Positions 1 through 8,296 of a stretch of DNA of 64,000 bases are shown one piece after another. The position numbers were made by a program, and so were the translations under genes. The DNA is taken from assembly GCF_003367505.1 (NCBI RefSeq), contig NZ_PXXX01000006.1, positions 124,001 to 188,000 of the forward strand. The letters run 5' to 3'. Position 1 is the first letter of the stretch; each line of letters begins with the position of its first letter. The notes beneath the pieces are model-generated. The model did no database searches. It was not told where the DNA came from and was given only the letters and a program-made list of their open reading frames with translations. This DNA is from Lysinibacillus capsici. GTDB lineage: Bacteria; Bacillota; Bacilli; Bacillales_A; Planococcaceae.

Positions 1-764
1 ATAGGTAAGGTACTTCCTAAAGGAAATTGATGAGAAGGAGTTAGAAAGACAAGTTTAGGATCTATATTATCTGGTAATAGGCTTGTTTTCATCCCGAATT
101 CATCTACTGGTACCGGATAAATGGTAGCACCAGAAGCTTTAAAGATAGTTTGAATATCATTCGTTATAGGATCTTCCATAATAGCAATATCATTAGATGA
201 CAGCAATAATCTCGACACAAGCATCATTGCCTGTGTCGCACCAGATGTAATAATAATTTGCTCTGGATGACATTCAACGCCCCTTGTCCTTAATAAGTAG
301 TGGGCAAGAGTATGCCTTAATTCTATGCGCCCCTCTGGAACCCCGTATCCTAATATGGAGGACTCACTATCGTGCCATAGCTGGTGACTTATCCTCGCCC
401 AAGTTTTACGAGGAAACAAGTCGAGTGCTGGAATACCCGAGCGTAAGTTTACAACCTCTTTCCCTACTATTGGATCTCCTGCTTTATTTGTAATAAGAGG
501 TTTGGTCTGTTGTGGTAACAATGTGCCTTCTGCAACAAATGTACCAGCTCCTCTTCGTGCAATTAAAAATCCTTCGGCAAGTAACTGATCATAAGCTTCT
601 AATATGACATTTCTTGATACTTTTAATTCTACTGAAAGCTCTCGTGTTGATACTAATTTTTCACCTGCCTGAAGTTGTCCACTTAAAATTTTTTCCCGTA
701 TTTGCTGATAGATTTGACGATTTAAAGGAATATCTAATGCTCGATCTATAGGTATCCATAACAT
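1..764 (-). CDS. MocR/PdxR-type transcriptional regulator (GntR HTH plus aminotransferase domain), C-terminus cut by window edge
   Basis: I translated this frame directly from the minus strand; it stays open from the ATG at 764 to the window edge (254 codons). Residues about 1-75 form a GntR winged helix (IYQQIREKILSGQL, then STRELSVELKVSRN). Residues from about 95 on read as a fold-type-I aminotransferase (LRSGIPALDLFP, GYGVPEGRIELR, IITSGATQAMMLVSRLL). This is the MocR architecture, in which the aminotransferase domain binds PLP as a sensor. The PLP lysine lies outside the window. An AGG-type ribosome binding site precedes the ATG. It is divergent from a proline-dehydrogenase-family gene and an exporter, which are its likely targets. 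The effector cannot be read from the sequence. Confidence 0.9.
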   Translation of the reverse strand, partial: MLWIPIDRALDIPLNRQIYQQIREKILSGQLQAGEKLVSTRELSVELKVSRNVILEAYDQLLAEGFLIARRGAGTFVAEGTLLPQQTKPLITNKAGDPIVGKEVVNLRSGIPALDLFPRKTWARISHQLWHDSESSILGYGVPEGRIELRHTLAHYLLRTRGVECHPEQIIITSGATQAMMLVSRLLLSSNDIAIMEDPITNDIQTIFKASGATIYPVPVDEFGMKTSLLPDNIDPKLVFLTPSHQFPLGSTLP

Positions 765-783
765 TTTACATACCTCCGATTTG

Positions 784-816
784 AAAGTGGTACCTTTAAA
801 ATCACTTTAAAGTGGT
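784..816. promoter_or_regulatory. Probable MocR operator: direct repeats in the divergent intergenic region
   Basis: AAAGTGGT occurs at 784-791 and again at 809-816, 25 bp apart on the same face. The palindrome CACTTTAAAGTG (803-814) overlaps the second copy. MocR regulators such as GabR and PdxR typically bind direct repeats between themselves and a divergent target. The placement fits, but the binding is inferred. Confidence 0.5.
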
Positions 817-877
817 TCTACAGTTACCAATTTTATCATGATAAAGTACTTACCAATACCGAAGAGGGGGAATAAAT

Positions 878-1828
878 ATGAAGAAAACAGAAGAATTAGT
901 GATTCAGGCCTTAAAAGCCGCGGCACGAGACGAGCGCTTGAAATATGCGGTGCAGCAATCAACAGAGCTCTACCCATTATTATGGAAAGCAGCAAAAAGG
1001 TATGTAACAGGAGAAAAAAGAGAGGATGCCATCGCTGCTGCACGTAATTATCTTAATGACAATTATAATATCTCCATTGAATATATTGGGGAAAATACAA
1101 CCAATTTAAGGGATTGTCAAAGAGCAAAGGATGAGCTTTTACAAGTAATTGAGGAAATGGGGATTTTATCTTTAAAGCAAACAGTATCTTTCGATTTATC
1201 TCATATAGGTCTTTCTATTAATGCTGAGATTGCTTATAAGCATCTTGAAGAGCTTACACAAAAAGCTCAGCGGTATGGAATAACTTTGATGATAAGTATG
1301 GAAGAGTCCTCAAAGACTAGTGATATTATTACTCTTTACAAAAAAATAGCAACGAAGTATACAAATGTTGGAATTACATTGCAAGTGCATCTTTATCGTA
1401 CAAAGTTAGATTTACAAGAACTTATGCAATATCCAGGGAAAATAAGACTTGTTAAAGGGGCTTTTCAAGAGTCTGTCGATATAGCCATGATCAGATCAGA
1501 AGAACTGAATAAGCATTATCTTGATTATGTTGATCAGTTAGTAAATGCGAATCATCCGTTATCAATCGCTACACATGATGAAATGCTTATTCAAGAGATA
1601 GAGCGACGTCAATATCTTGAGAACCCAAATGTTGAAGTTGAGATGCTTTATGGTGTACGCCCTACATTACTCAATGAATTAAGAAGGAAAGATTATCGTT
1701 GTAGAGTATATTTAACGTATGGAAATGAGTGGTACTTATATCTTTGCCACCGAATTGCTGAACACCCTGAAAACCTATATTTAGCAGTAACCGATATTAT
1801 TAATGAATCCATGGAACGAGTAGTATAG
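878..1828 (+). CDS. Proline dehydrogenase-family flavoprotein
   Basis: The 316-aa product has the PRODH TIM-barrel signature in order: SMEESSKTSD near residue 140, the LYRT and LVKGAF motifs in the middle, SIATHDEM, and VEMLYGVR followed by VYLTYGNEWYLYL near the C-terminus. True PRODH oxidises proline to pyrroline-5-carboxylate with FAD in proline catabolism. The length fits the single-domain PutB type. One oddity is that the usual paired arginines of the last helix, which bind the proline carboxylate, read HR here (LCHRIAEHPEN), so the substrate may differ. It is divergent from the MocR regulator and is followed after 4 nt by an exporter. AGGGGG lies ahead of the ATG. Confidence 0.82.
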   Translation: MKKTEELVIQALKAAARDERLKYAVQQSTELYPLLWKAAKRYVTGEKREDAIAAARNYLNDNYNISIEYIGENTTNLRDCQRAKDELLQVIEEMGILSLKQTVSFDLSHIGLSINAEIAYKHLEELTQKAQRYGITLMISMEESSKTSDIITLYKKIATKYTNVGITLQVHLYRTKLDLQELMQYPGKIRLVKGAFQESVDIAMIRSEELNKHYLDYVDQLVNANHPLSIATHDEMLIQEIERRQYLENPNVEVEMLYGVRPTLLNELRRKDYRCRVYLTYGNEWYLYLCHRIAEHPENLYLAVTDIINESMERVV

Positions 1829-1832
1829 AAAA

Positions 1833-2726
1833 ATGAATAGGTGGATCGGGAGTAGTGGGAAAGTTATTGTGGCGATGAGTATCGTTGGTAGTTCAGTTGT
1901 TGCGGGCAAATTGGTTGTTCAAAGTTTTCCAATTTTCTTAGCTAATGAACTAAGATTTCTTGTGGCTGCAATTATTTTGATTCCTTTGTGGATAAAGATA
2001 GAGGGATTTTCAACATTAAACAGAAAAGAGTTAGTAGCGATTTTTTTACAAGCGTTATTAGGGGTGTTTTTATTTAATCTATTAATGCTCCATGGTCTTT
2101 CAAAAACGACTGCTATGGAAGCTGGTATTATTACTGGTACTCTGCCAGTCTGCACGGCATTCCTATCCTATTTTATTTTGAAGGAGAAATTAACGAGGAA
2201 TATGGGTATTAGCATACTTCTTGCCGTAGTGGGAGCCATCCTTATGAACATTGCTAACCATTCTACTACTAACCATTTTTCAACTTCATTATTAGGCAAT
2301 CTATTCATTTTAGGTGCAGTATTCTGTGAATCTTTATTTATCATCATTGGTAAGTTAATTTCTTATCGTATGAGTGCTCTTACAGTCTCAACTATGGTTA
2401 GCTTATTTGGCGTCATATTATTTTTCCCATTTGCTGTAGCTGAAAGCAGATATTTTGAATTTAAAGAAATATCAGCTGCAGAGTGGGGATTAGTATTGTA
2501 TTTCGGCATTGTTGTAACCGTCATAGCGTTTCTTTTGATGCAACAGGGTCTTGCAGTAATTTCAGCATCTTGGGCAGGTGTACTTACTAGCTTATTGCCA
2601 ATTAGTAGTATGATTTTATCTTCTATTCTATTGGATGAAAAAATAACTAATCTTCAGGTCTGTGGTTTTTTCTTAATTATAGCTGCCATCTATTTACTGT
2701 CAAAGCAGAAAGGGATACAGAACTAG
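1833..2726 (+). CDS. EamA/DMT-family membrane transporter
   Basis: The product is 297 aa, with about ten hydrophobic segments arranged as two EamA repeats (about 8-140 and 155-290). The second repeat carries the typical GVLTSLLPISSMILSSILLDEK stretch in shortened form. Family members are drug/metabolite exporters of the inner membrane. It starts 4 nt after the PRODH-family gene, so the two are almost certainly co-transcribed and probably under the divergent MocR regulator. Its substrate is unknown; an amino acid or metabolite linked to the neighbouring dehydrogenase is a guess from context. Confidence 0.85.
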   Translation: MNRWIGSSGKVIVAMSIVGSSVVAGKLVVQSFPIFLANELRFLVAAIILIPLWIKIEGFSTLNRKELVAIFLQALLGVFLFNLLMLHGLSKTTAMEAGIITGTLPVCTAFLSYFILKEKLTRNMGISILLAVVGAILMNIANHSTTNHFSTSLLGNLFILGAVFCESLFIIIGKLISYRMSALTVSTMVSLFGVILFFPFAVAESRYFEFKEISAAEWGLVLYFGIVVTVIAFLLMQQGLAVISASWAGVLTSLLPISSMILSSILLDEKITNLQVCGFFLIIAAIYLLSKQKGIQN

Positions 2727-2780
2727 TGATTTATAAAAAGTTAATTATCGGATAATATTGTAAAAAAAGGAGGGGTGAAG

Positions 2781-3146
2781 ATGACACATCAACAAGCATT
2801 GGAACATTATATCCAAGCAACAAATACCCATGATTTTAATCAAGTAAAGGCTATTTTGCATCCACAAGCAATTTATTGGTTTTCTGATAAAACATGCACA
2901 ACAACAGAGGAGATTGAGGCTTATTTCAAGCATGCATGGAATGTCATTAAAGAAGAGGTTTATTCAGCTACTGATGTAAAATGGTTAACCGTTGATGAAA
3001 CGACGGCTACCTGTCTTTATACATATCACTATGAAGGCTATCATAACGAAAAATTTGTATCAGGTAGCGGTAGAGCAACTAATATTTTTACATTAGTTAA
3101 CGATCAATGGAAGGTAATTCATGAGCATTTGAGTAGTGGTCATTAA
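2781..3146 (+). CDS. SnoaL/NTF2-like small protein
   Basis: The product is a 121-aa single-domain protein with an NTF2-like pattern: an N-terminal helix (ALEHYIQATNTHDFNQVKAIL), then alternating beta strands ending in GRATNIFTLVNDQWKVIHEH. Members are often polyketide-cyclase-like or stress-associated proteins of unknown substrate. I chose the ATG at 2781 because AGGAGGGG sits about 7 nt upstream; the GTG at 2775 would overlap it. Its 3' end overlaps the convergent TauE gene by 4 bp. Confidence 0.7.
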   Translation: MTHQQALEHYIQATNTHDFNQVKAILHPQAIYWFSDKTCTTTEEIEAYFKHAWNVIKEEVYSATDVKWLTVDETTATCLYTYHYEGYHNEKFVSGSGRATNIFTLVNDQWKVIHEHLSSGH

Positions 3147-3937
3147 ATTATTTTCAATGTAACTTGAACAAGCAACAATATAATAATCAATGTTAGTAGT
3201 GTTTTGGCTATTTTTAATGGAATGTATGGGAGCACTATAAGACCTAATTGGGAGCCTATAATGGAGCCAACTGCCATAGCAATTGCATAGTGCCATTGAA
3301 TAAAGCCAGTGTGATAAAACACAATAAATGCTCCTGTACAGCTCCCGAAGAGGAGTACTCGAGTGAGCTGTACAGCCTTTATGTAAGTATGATGAGTACG
3401 TAGATAGTGTAAGATGCTAAATGTCGAAGAGCCAGGGCCGAAACCACCATCATACATAGCGATGAAAAATGGTTGCCAAAAATGAGGTGCTTGATGTTCT
3501 AGCGAATCAGGAACTTCCGTCAACGCCTTATTTTTCAAAGTTACGACTAAAGCCAAAAGAAGTAGTACACAGGCCATATAGTTCATAGTTTGCTCAGACA
3601 GCGAAACCGCTAAAAGTGAGCCGCAAATCCCCCCAACAATAGCAAGAGCTATATATTTGATGATAGATGTGAGATGTAGCTCCTTCTGATAGAGTAGAAA
3701 AAAAATACTGGATAAAGATGAAATGCCTGTCGAAAATTTGTTTGTGGCAATACTTGTTTGAATAGGGATACCGACAAGCATCATGGCAGGAAGTGTAATT
3801 AGTCCACCACCCCCTGCAAGTGTACCGATAAAAGCAGCTACCATCCCGATACATACGAGTGTTAAAGAAATGTTTGTATAGAAAAGTCCAACTAAGCTAA
3901 GTAGTACAAATAATAACAGCATGATCATTTTATTCAT
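3143..3937 (-). CDS. TauE/SafE-family membrane protein (anion exporter or permease)
   Basis: The product is 264 aa with about eight membrane segments and the family's duplicated motif: GTLAGGGGLITLPAM near residue 40 and GGFGPGSSTF near residue 168. The family includes sulfite and sulfoacetate exporters. It stands alone, convergent with the NTF2-like gene, so context does not identify the substrate. A second TauE/SafE protein is encoded in the sulfur island at 41210. Confidence 0.8.
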   Translation of the reverse strand: MNKMIMLLLFVLLSLVGLFYTNISLTLVCIGMVAAFIGTLAGGGGLITLPAMMLVGIPIQTSIATNKFSTGISSLSSIFFLLYQKELHLTSIIKYIALAIVGGICGSLLAVSLSEQTMNYMACVLLLLALVVTLKNKALTEVPDSLEHQAPHFWQPFFIAMYDGGFGPGSSTFSILHYLRTHHTYIKAVQLTRVLLFGSCTGAFIVFYHTGFIQWHYAIAMAVGSIIGSQLGLIVLPYIPLKIAKTLLTLIIILLLVQVTLKII

Positions 3938-4049
3938 AAGCTTCTCCCTTTCTTTTATTAGCTTTAGGGTAAATGGTGTTAATGTATAAATCTAATATAT
4001 AATTTTTAGTGATTTATAAATTTAATTTATATTAATGGAGGCTGACAGA

Positions 4050-4619
4050 ATGAGGTTGCTTCAATCGGAGGAAGAGCTGAAGAACTTAATTGCATCTGAT
4101 GACTGGGTGATGAGCATTTTATCCACAGTAGAAAACTTGCAACTACCAGATTGGTGGATATGCGCAGGAATTATTCGCTCAAAGGTATGGGATTACCTTC
4201 ATAATAAAAAAGAAAGAACACCAATTGCTGATATTGATGTGATATATTTTGATAAAGAAAATTTAGCAGAAGAAGTAGAGAAGCAGTATGAGCGAGAACT
4301 GAGAAAGTTATCTCCAAACGAGCCTTGGTCCGTGAAAAATCAAGCACGAATGCATGTCCTAAATGGTAGTAAACCATATCAGTCTGCTGTTGATGGAATC
4401 TCTCATTTCCCAGAAATCCCAACGGCAATTGGAGTAAAATTATCAGATGGGGTACTAGAGATTGCAGCACCGTACGGTATTCATCTTTTAGGAGCAGGCA
4501 TAGTAGAGCCAACATCGTTTTACCTAGAAAATAAGTATGCCTATGCGATTTATCGTCAAAGAATTCAGCAAAAACAATGGCATTTATGTTGGCCAGAATT
4601 GAAAATTCATCTTCAATAA
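4050..4619 (+). CDS. Nucleotidyltransferase-like protein (DUF925/NTP_transf_6 family)
   Basis: The product is 189 aa. WWICAGIIRSKVWD is followed by IADIDVIYFD, the Asp pair expected of a polymerase-beta-like nucleotidyltransferase. NQARMH and PTAIGVKL further on are typical of the NTP_transf_6 family. The substrate is unknown. I chose the ATG at 4050 because GGAGG lies 8 nt upstream; the in-frame ATG at 4035 has no binding site. A DinB-like gene follows after 21 nt. Confidence 0.72.
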   Translation: MRLLQSEEELKNLIASDDWVMSILSTVENLQLPDWWICAGIIRSKVWDYLHNKKERTPIADIDVIYFDKENLAEEVEKQYERELRKLSPNEPWSVKNQARMHVLNGSKPYQSAVDGISHFPEIPTAIGVKLSDGVLEIAAPYGIHLLGAGIVEPTSFYLENKYAYAIYRQRIQQKQWHLCWPELKIHLQ

Positions 4620-4640
4620 AAAAAGAAAGAGGGGGAACAA

Positions 4641-5105
4641 TTGCAACAAGATAAAACCTATGTCATTAAACACTATATAAAATCTTTAGATTGGATAGAT
4701 AATTTACGAGGGTTATCTGAGGCACAATGGCGTATGCCCATTGAACCTGGGAAATGGTCGGTTGCAGAGGTAATTGGGCATCTTCCTCCATGGGACAAGT
4801 TTGTGCAAAATTACCGAATTCCTTTTCTCTTTACAGATGAGCGTCTGCCGAAAGGGCCAGATGTAGCACATTTGAATACGATGGCAGCTAAGAAAAGCCG
4901 TGAACAAACAATGGAGGAAACATTGAATGATTTTATTTCCACAAGGCGTCAATTATTGCAGGATATTCAGCAATGGACAGATGAGCAATGGCAACAGTCA
5001 TTTAAAATTGGGCAGTCAGAAATGACTATAATCGACTATTTTGTAGGATTAATCAATCATGATTTACATCATTTTTCACAGATTCAGAATGTTATACATG
5101 TATAG
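4641..5105 (+). CDS. DinB/YfiT-like four-helix metal-binding protein
   Basis: The product is 154 aa. WSVAEVIGHLPPWDKF places the first metal histidine, and NHDLHHFSQIQNV near the C-terminus the other two, as in the DinB superfamily (thiol transferases and putative hydrolases). The start is a TTG preceded by AGAGGGGG. The stop is 10 nt before an AraC-type regulator, so the two may share a transcript. Confidence 0.75.
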   Translation: MQQDKTYVIKHYIKSLDWIDNLRGLSEAQWRMPIEPGKWSVAEVIGHLPPWDKFVQNYRIPFLFTDERLPKGPDVAHLNTMAAKKSREQTMEETLNDFISTRRQLLQDIQQWTDEQWQQSFKIGQSEMTIIDYFVGLINHDLHHFSQIQNVIHV

Positions 5106-5115
5106 GAGTTAGCAT

Positions 5116-5946
5116 ATGGATATCAAGTATTTAATTGATTACTTTGCACATGCTTCTGTAAAATTTACAGATGTTTTTACTAAAAAAATGGAGCCAGGTG
5201 AAGTAGATGCTGGTAGAACAACAGCTCCAGAAAAGTGTGGTTTAGTAGTGCCACTTGCAGGGAGTGCGATCTTTAGCTTTAATGGAACCCCCTATATGAT
5301 GGAGCCAGGAATGATTGCCCATGCTGGCCCCCAGATGCCGATAGAAGTGAGAGCGACTGGCCATAAAGGTTGGGAGTATGCAGTTGTTCATTACAGCCTA
5401 CCTACAGAAGAAATAAATCTATATCCACTAGCCGAGCAACATTTTCTAATCAATACAGGCTTTAACACACAAATTATTAGCCATGTTCAGCAATTAGTAG
5501 AAAGCTATTCCTTTCCTGGTAATATGGCTGTATTCAAGTCTAAGACATTATTTATGAATTTGTTGGAAGATATCCTTGTAGCGGCAAAAATGCAGGTTTT
5601 AGATAGTGCCAGCGAATTAATGGAACAGGCATTACAGTATATACATGAAAATTATGCACAGCAAATCTCAGTATCAAATATCTCGATGGAATTGGGCATT
5701 GAGCGTCGTCGTTTTGCTTATTTATTTGAGCAGCATACAGGTATGAATCCAAGTACATATATAACAGAATACCGTATACGACGTGCGAAAGACTTACTAG
5801 AATATGGTGGAATACCTGTAGCTGAAATTGCGGAATGTGTTGGATATGTAGATTGTTTTTATTTTAGCAGAGTATTTAAAAAGTGTACGGGTTTATCTCC
5901 CTCAGCCTATCGCAAGTTAAAAATAGAGGAAGCCAGATATGTATAA
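5116..5946 (+). CDS. AraC-family transcriptional regulator, probable activator of the siderophore operon
   Basis: The product is 276 aa. Residues 1-150 form a cupin-like ligand-binding region (MMEPGMIAHAGPQMPIEV). Residues about 170-270 carry two HTH motifs, including VAEIAECVGYVDCFYFSRVFKK and the terminal LSPSAYRK signature. It lies directly upstream of the feu-like operon. B. subtilis has the same arrangement with Btr, but Btr carries an extra FeuA-like sensor domain that is absent here. The effector could therefore be different or be presented differently. A terminator follows. Confidence 0.85.
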   Translation: MDIKYLIDYFAHASVKFTDVFTKKMEPGEVDAGRTTAPEKCGLVVPLAGSAIFSFNGTPYMMEPGMIAHAGPQMPIEVRATGHKGWEYAVVHYSLPTEEINLYPLAEQHFLINTGFNTQIISHVQQLVESYSFPGNMAVFKSKTLFMNLLEDILVAAKMQVLDSASELMEQALQYIHENYAQQISVSNISMELGIERRRFAYLFEQHTGMNPSTYITEYRIRRAKDLLEYGGIPVAEIAECVGYVDCFYFSRVFKKCTGLSPSAYRKLKIEEARYV

Positions 5947-5949
5947 TTG

Positions 5950-5981
5950 ACTGTTTCTTATAAAAAAGAAGCAGTTTTTTT
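5950..5981 (+). terminator. Intrinsic terminator after the AraC gene
   Basis: A 10-bp stem (ACTGTTTCTT with AAGAAGCAGT, one G-U pair) is followed by seven T. It separates the regulator from the Fur-controlled operon. Confidence 0.8.
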
Positions 5982-6068
5982 ATTGCTTAAATCGGCAAAA
6001 ATCCATGTCATTTTCGAAATCGTCCATTCACAATCTTTTTTCACTTTGTTAGGATAGTATCCGTAAAT

Positions 6069-6087
6069 GATAATGAGTATCAATTAT
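6069..6087. promoter_or_regulatory. Fur box 1 upstream of the siderophore operon
   Basis: GATAATGAGTATCAATTAT matches 13 of 19 positions of the classical Fur consensus. It lies just upstream of a TTGACT -35 element at 6091. Confidence 0.6.
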
Positions 6088-6090
6088 ATA

Positions 6091-6122
6091 TTGACTTATA
6101 TATGAAAACGATTATCATTATC
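6091..6122 (+). promoter_or_regulatory. Promoter overlapped by Fur box 2
   Basis: TTGACT (6091-6096) and TATCAT (6113-6118) are 16 bp apart. The -10 region lies inside a 19-bp Fur-like box at 6104-6122 (GAAAACGATTATCATTATC) that matches 16 of 19 consensus positions. Repression by Fur with iron would block this promoter. Confidence 0.75.
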
Positions 6123-6150
6123 AATATGAGCTCGTTAGGGGAGAATATCT

Positions 6151-7134
6151 ATGAATAAATATTTTAAAATGTGTGCACCAGCACTATTAGCATTATCACT
6201 GGCTGCATGTGGAACAGACAAAGCTGAGGAAGCAACATCAACAGCTAATACAGCAGAGACAAGTGCAACAGAATCACAGACAGAGCAAGCTAAATCAACG
6301 CAGACCATCACGTACTTAGGCGAGCAATATGAGCTACCAGCCGAAGTAAAGAACATTGTCGCTGCCAGTCTTGAATCAATGGAAGATGCGGCAATGCTTG
6401 GTATTAAGCCAGTAGGTGTTCTAGAAGTAGGTGGAAAAGTTCCTGCCTATCTAGCAACAGATTTTGAAGGAGCTACACTTGTAGGAAATAAAATGGAGCC
6501 AAATGCAGAAGCCATTCTTAATCTGGATCCTGATGTAATTGTGGGTACTTCGAAATTCCCTGAAGAAACGGCTGAAAAGCTCAACAAAATTCAAACAATG
6601 ATTCCATACTCACATATTTCAACAAATTGGAAAGAAAATTTAACATTGCTTGCACAATTAGCTGGGAAGGAAGAGGATGCAAAGAAAATCATCTCTGACT
6701 ATGAAGCCAAAGTTGCTGATGCCCAAGTAAAATCCAAGGAGCAATTAGCAGATAAGCAAGTATTAATCATCCGTGTTCGTGGTGGAGTGATGTACATCTA
6801 TCCAGCAGGCGTTTATTTAAACCCTGTTCTATATGAAGATTTAGGAGCACCTGTACCAGAAGTTGTTACAACAGCTAAGGCGCAAGCGGAACTATCACTT
6901 GAAACATTAGCACAAGTAAATCCAGATGTGATTTTCCTGCAATTCGAGGATTCCGAGAATAAGGATACGCCAAAAGCTTTAGAGGAGCTACAAAAGAATC
7001 CAATTTTCACTAGCTTAAAGGCAACACAAAATAATCAAGTTTTCGTCAACACAATTGAGCCATTAGCACAAGGTGGTACTGCTTGGTCTAAGGTGAAATT
7101 CTTAGATGCTGCGGCTGAAAAATTATTTAAATAG
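6151..7134 (+). CDS. Siderophore-binding lipoprotein of an ABC importer (FeuA-like)
   Basis: The product is 327 aa. It has a signal peptide with lipobox LAAC (lipidated Cys20), a low-complexity Thr/Ala/Glu linker to about residue 50, then a class III (TroA/FhuD-type) binding fold with the long connecting helix. It would capture a ferric siderophore at the outer membrane face and deliver it to the permeases downstream. The gene order matches B. subtilis feuA-feuB-feuC-besA, which suggests a catecholate such as bacillibactin or enterobactin; specificity is inferred from the adjacent esterase. The promoter has two Fur boxes. A strong hairpin follows the gene. Confidence 0.88.
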   Translation: MNKYFKMCAPALLALSLAACGTDKAEEATSTANTAETSATESQTEQAKSTQTITYLGEQYELPAEVKNIVAASLESMEDAAMLGIKPVGVLEVGGKVPAYLATDFEGATLVGNKMEPNAEAILNLDPDVIVGTSKFPEETAEKLNKIQTMIPYSHISTNWKENLTLLAQLAGKEEDAKKIISDYEAKVADAQVKSKEQLADKQVLIIRVRGGVMYIYPAGVYLNPVLYEDLGAPVPEVVTTAKAQAELSLETLAQVNPDVIFLQFEDSENKDTPKALEELQKNPIFTSLKATQNNQVFVNTIEPLAQGGTAWSKVKFLDAAAEKLFK

Positions 7135-7142
7135 TATAAACA

Positions 7143-7189
7143 GGCTGGTAGTAGATTTGGTGATATCACCGGGCTATTACCAGCCTTTT
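7143..7189 (+). terminator. Intercistronic terminator/attenuator between binding protein and permeases
   Basis: A 12-bp stem (GGCTGGTAGTAG with CTATTACCAGCC, one G-U) encloses a second palindrome (GGTGATATCACC) and ends in TTTT. It would let the binding protein be made in excess over the permeases. Confidence 0.75.
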
Positions 7190-7288
7190 GTAAGATGTGG
7201 CATTTTTCATTGCAGGCGTTGTTAAGGGTATACACTTAAGTGATTGATATTGTGTACCGCAAAATGGATAAAGAAAAAGGTGTGAAAG

Positions 7289-8296
7289 TTGAAAAAAACA
7301 AACATAGTGTCGTTTTCAATATTAGCGATATCTCCTTTCCTTATTGCCCTTGTGGCACTTATTTCTGTTATGTATGGGACAAAAGATATTAGTGCCATTA
7401 CAGTATGGCAGTCGATGACAGCATTTGATCCATCGGATGTCGATCATCAAATTATAAGAACAGGCCGTATTCCAAGAGTTGCCGCGGTATTACTAGTTGG
7501 AGCATTTTTAGCAGTTGCCGGTGCAGTCATGCAGGGGATTACACGAAACTATTTAGCCTCGCCTTCATTAATGGGTGTCAATGATGGCTCTGCATTTGTC
7601 ATTACATTAGCCATTGTTTTTTTTCCAGGGCTACCAAACTATCAAATGATTTTATTATCGATGCTTGGTTCTGCATTGGGAGCTGGTATTGTCTTTGGTT
7701 TTGGCTCGTTAATCCGCAATGGCTTATCTCCAGTAAGGCTAGCCATAATTGGAACGGTCATTGGCACATTTTTAAGTAGTATTGCTACTGCTATTGCGAT
7801 GTATTTCCAAGTATCACAAACAGTAAGTGCTTGGTATAACACAAAGGTACATATGGTAAATATGGATATGCTGATTCTTTCTATTCCATTTGGTTTAACT
7901 GGGTTGATCTTGGCTTTATTATCGGCAAAAGCGATTACCATTACTTCATTAGGTGAAGATATTGCCATGGGGCTAGGACAGAAAACAAAAGTAGTTCGTA
8001 TTATTAGCATGCTAGCTGTCGTATGTTTGACAGGGACAGCGGTTGCACTTGTAGGGAAAATCGCCTTTGTAGGGTTAGTCATACCACATATTACACGCTT
8101 CCTTGTTGGTGTTGATTATCGCTATATTATTCCTTGTGCAGCTGTCATTGGAGCCTTTTTCTTAGTGCTTTGTGATGTCCTGAGCCGCGTTGTCAATTAT
8201 CCATTTGAAACGCCAATTGGTGTCTTAACCGCATTGGTCGGTGTACCATTCTTCTTATATTTAGTTCGTAAGCACGGAGGTGAAAAACGTGCGTAA
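7289..8296 (+). CDS. FecCD-family siderophore permease subunit (FeuB-like)
   Basis: The product is 335 aa with about nine or ten membrane segments. GAVMQGITRNYLASPSLMG near residue 75 and GKIAFVGLVIPHITRFLVG near residue 255 are the hallmark FecCD motifs; the second region contacts the ATPase. It pairs with the next gene as a heterodimeric import channel. The start is a TTG with AAAGGTG upstream. There is no new strong promoter between it and the terminator, so it depends on read-through from 6091 or a weak internal start. Confidence 0.88.
   Translation: MKKTNIVSFSILAISPFLIALVALISVMYGTKDISAITVWQSMTAFDPSDVDHQIIRTGRIPRVAAVLLVGAFLAVAGAVMQGITRNYLASPSLMGVNDGSAFVITLAIVFFPGLPNYQMILLSMLGSALGAGIVFGFGSLIRNGLSPVRLAIIGTVIGTFLSSIATAIAMYFQVSQTVSAWYNTKVHMVNMDMLILSIPFGLTGLILALLSAKAITITSLGEDIAMGLGQKTKVVRIISMLAVVCLTGTAVALVGKIAFVGLVIPHITRFLVGVDYRYIIPCAAVIGAFFLVLCDVLSRVVNYPFETPIGVLTALVGVPFFLYLVRKHGGEKRA

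Noticed and set aside
3594-3854. Second open frame inside the TauE/SafE gene
   Set aside because: It is in another frame of a well-supported gene and its translation shows no domain pattern.
7642-8082. 146-codon open frame on the minus strand inside the FeuB-like permease gene
   Set aside because: It is a shadow of a strongly supported membrane-protein gene and has no independent motif or ribosome binding site.
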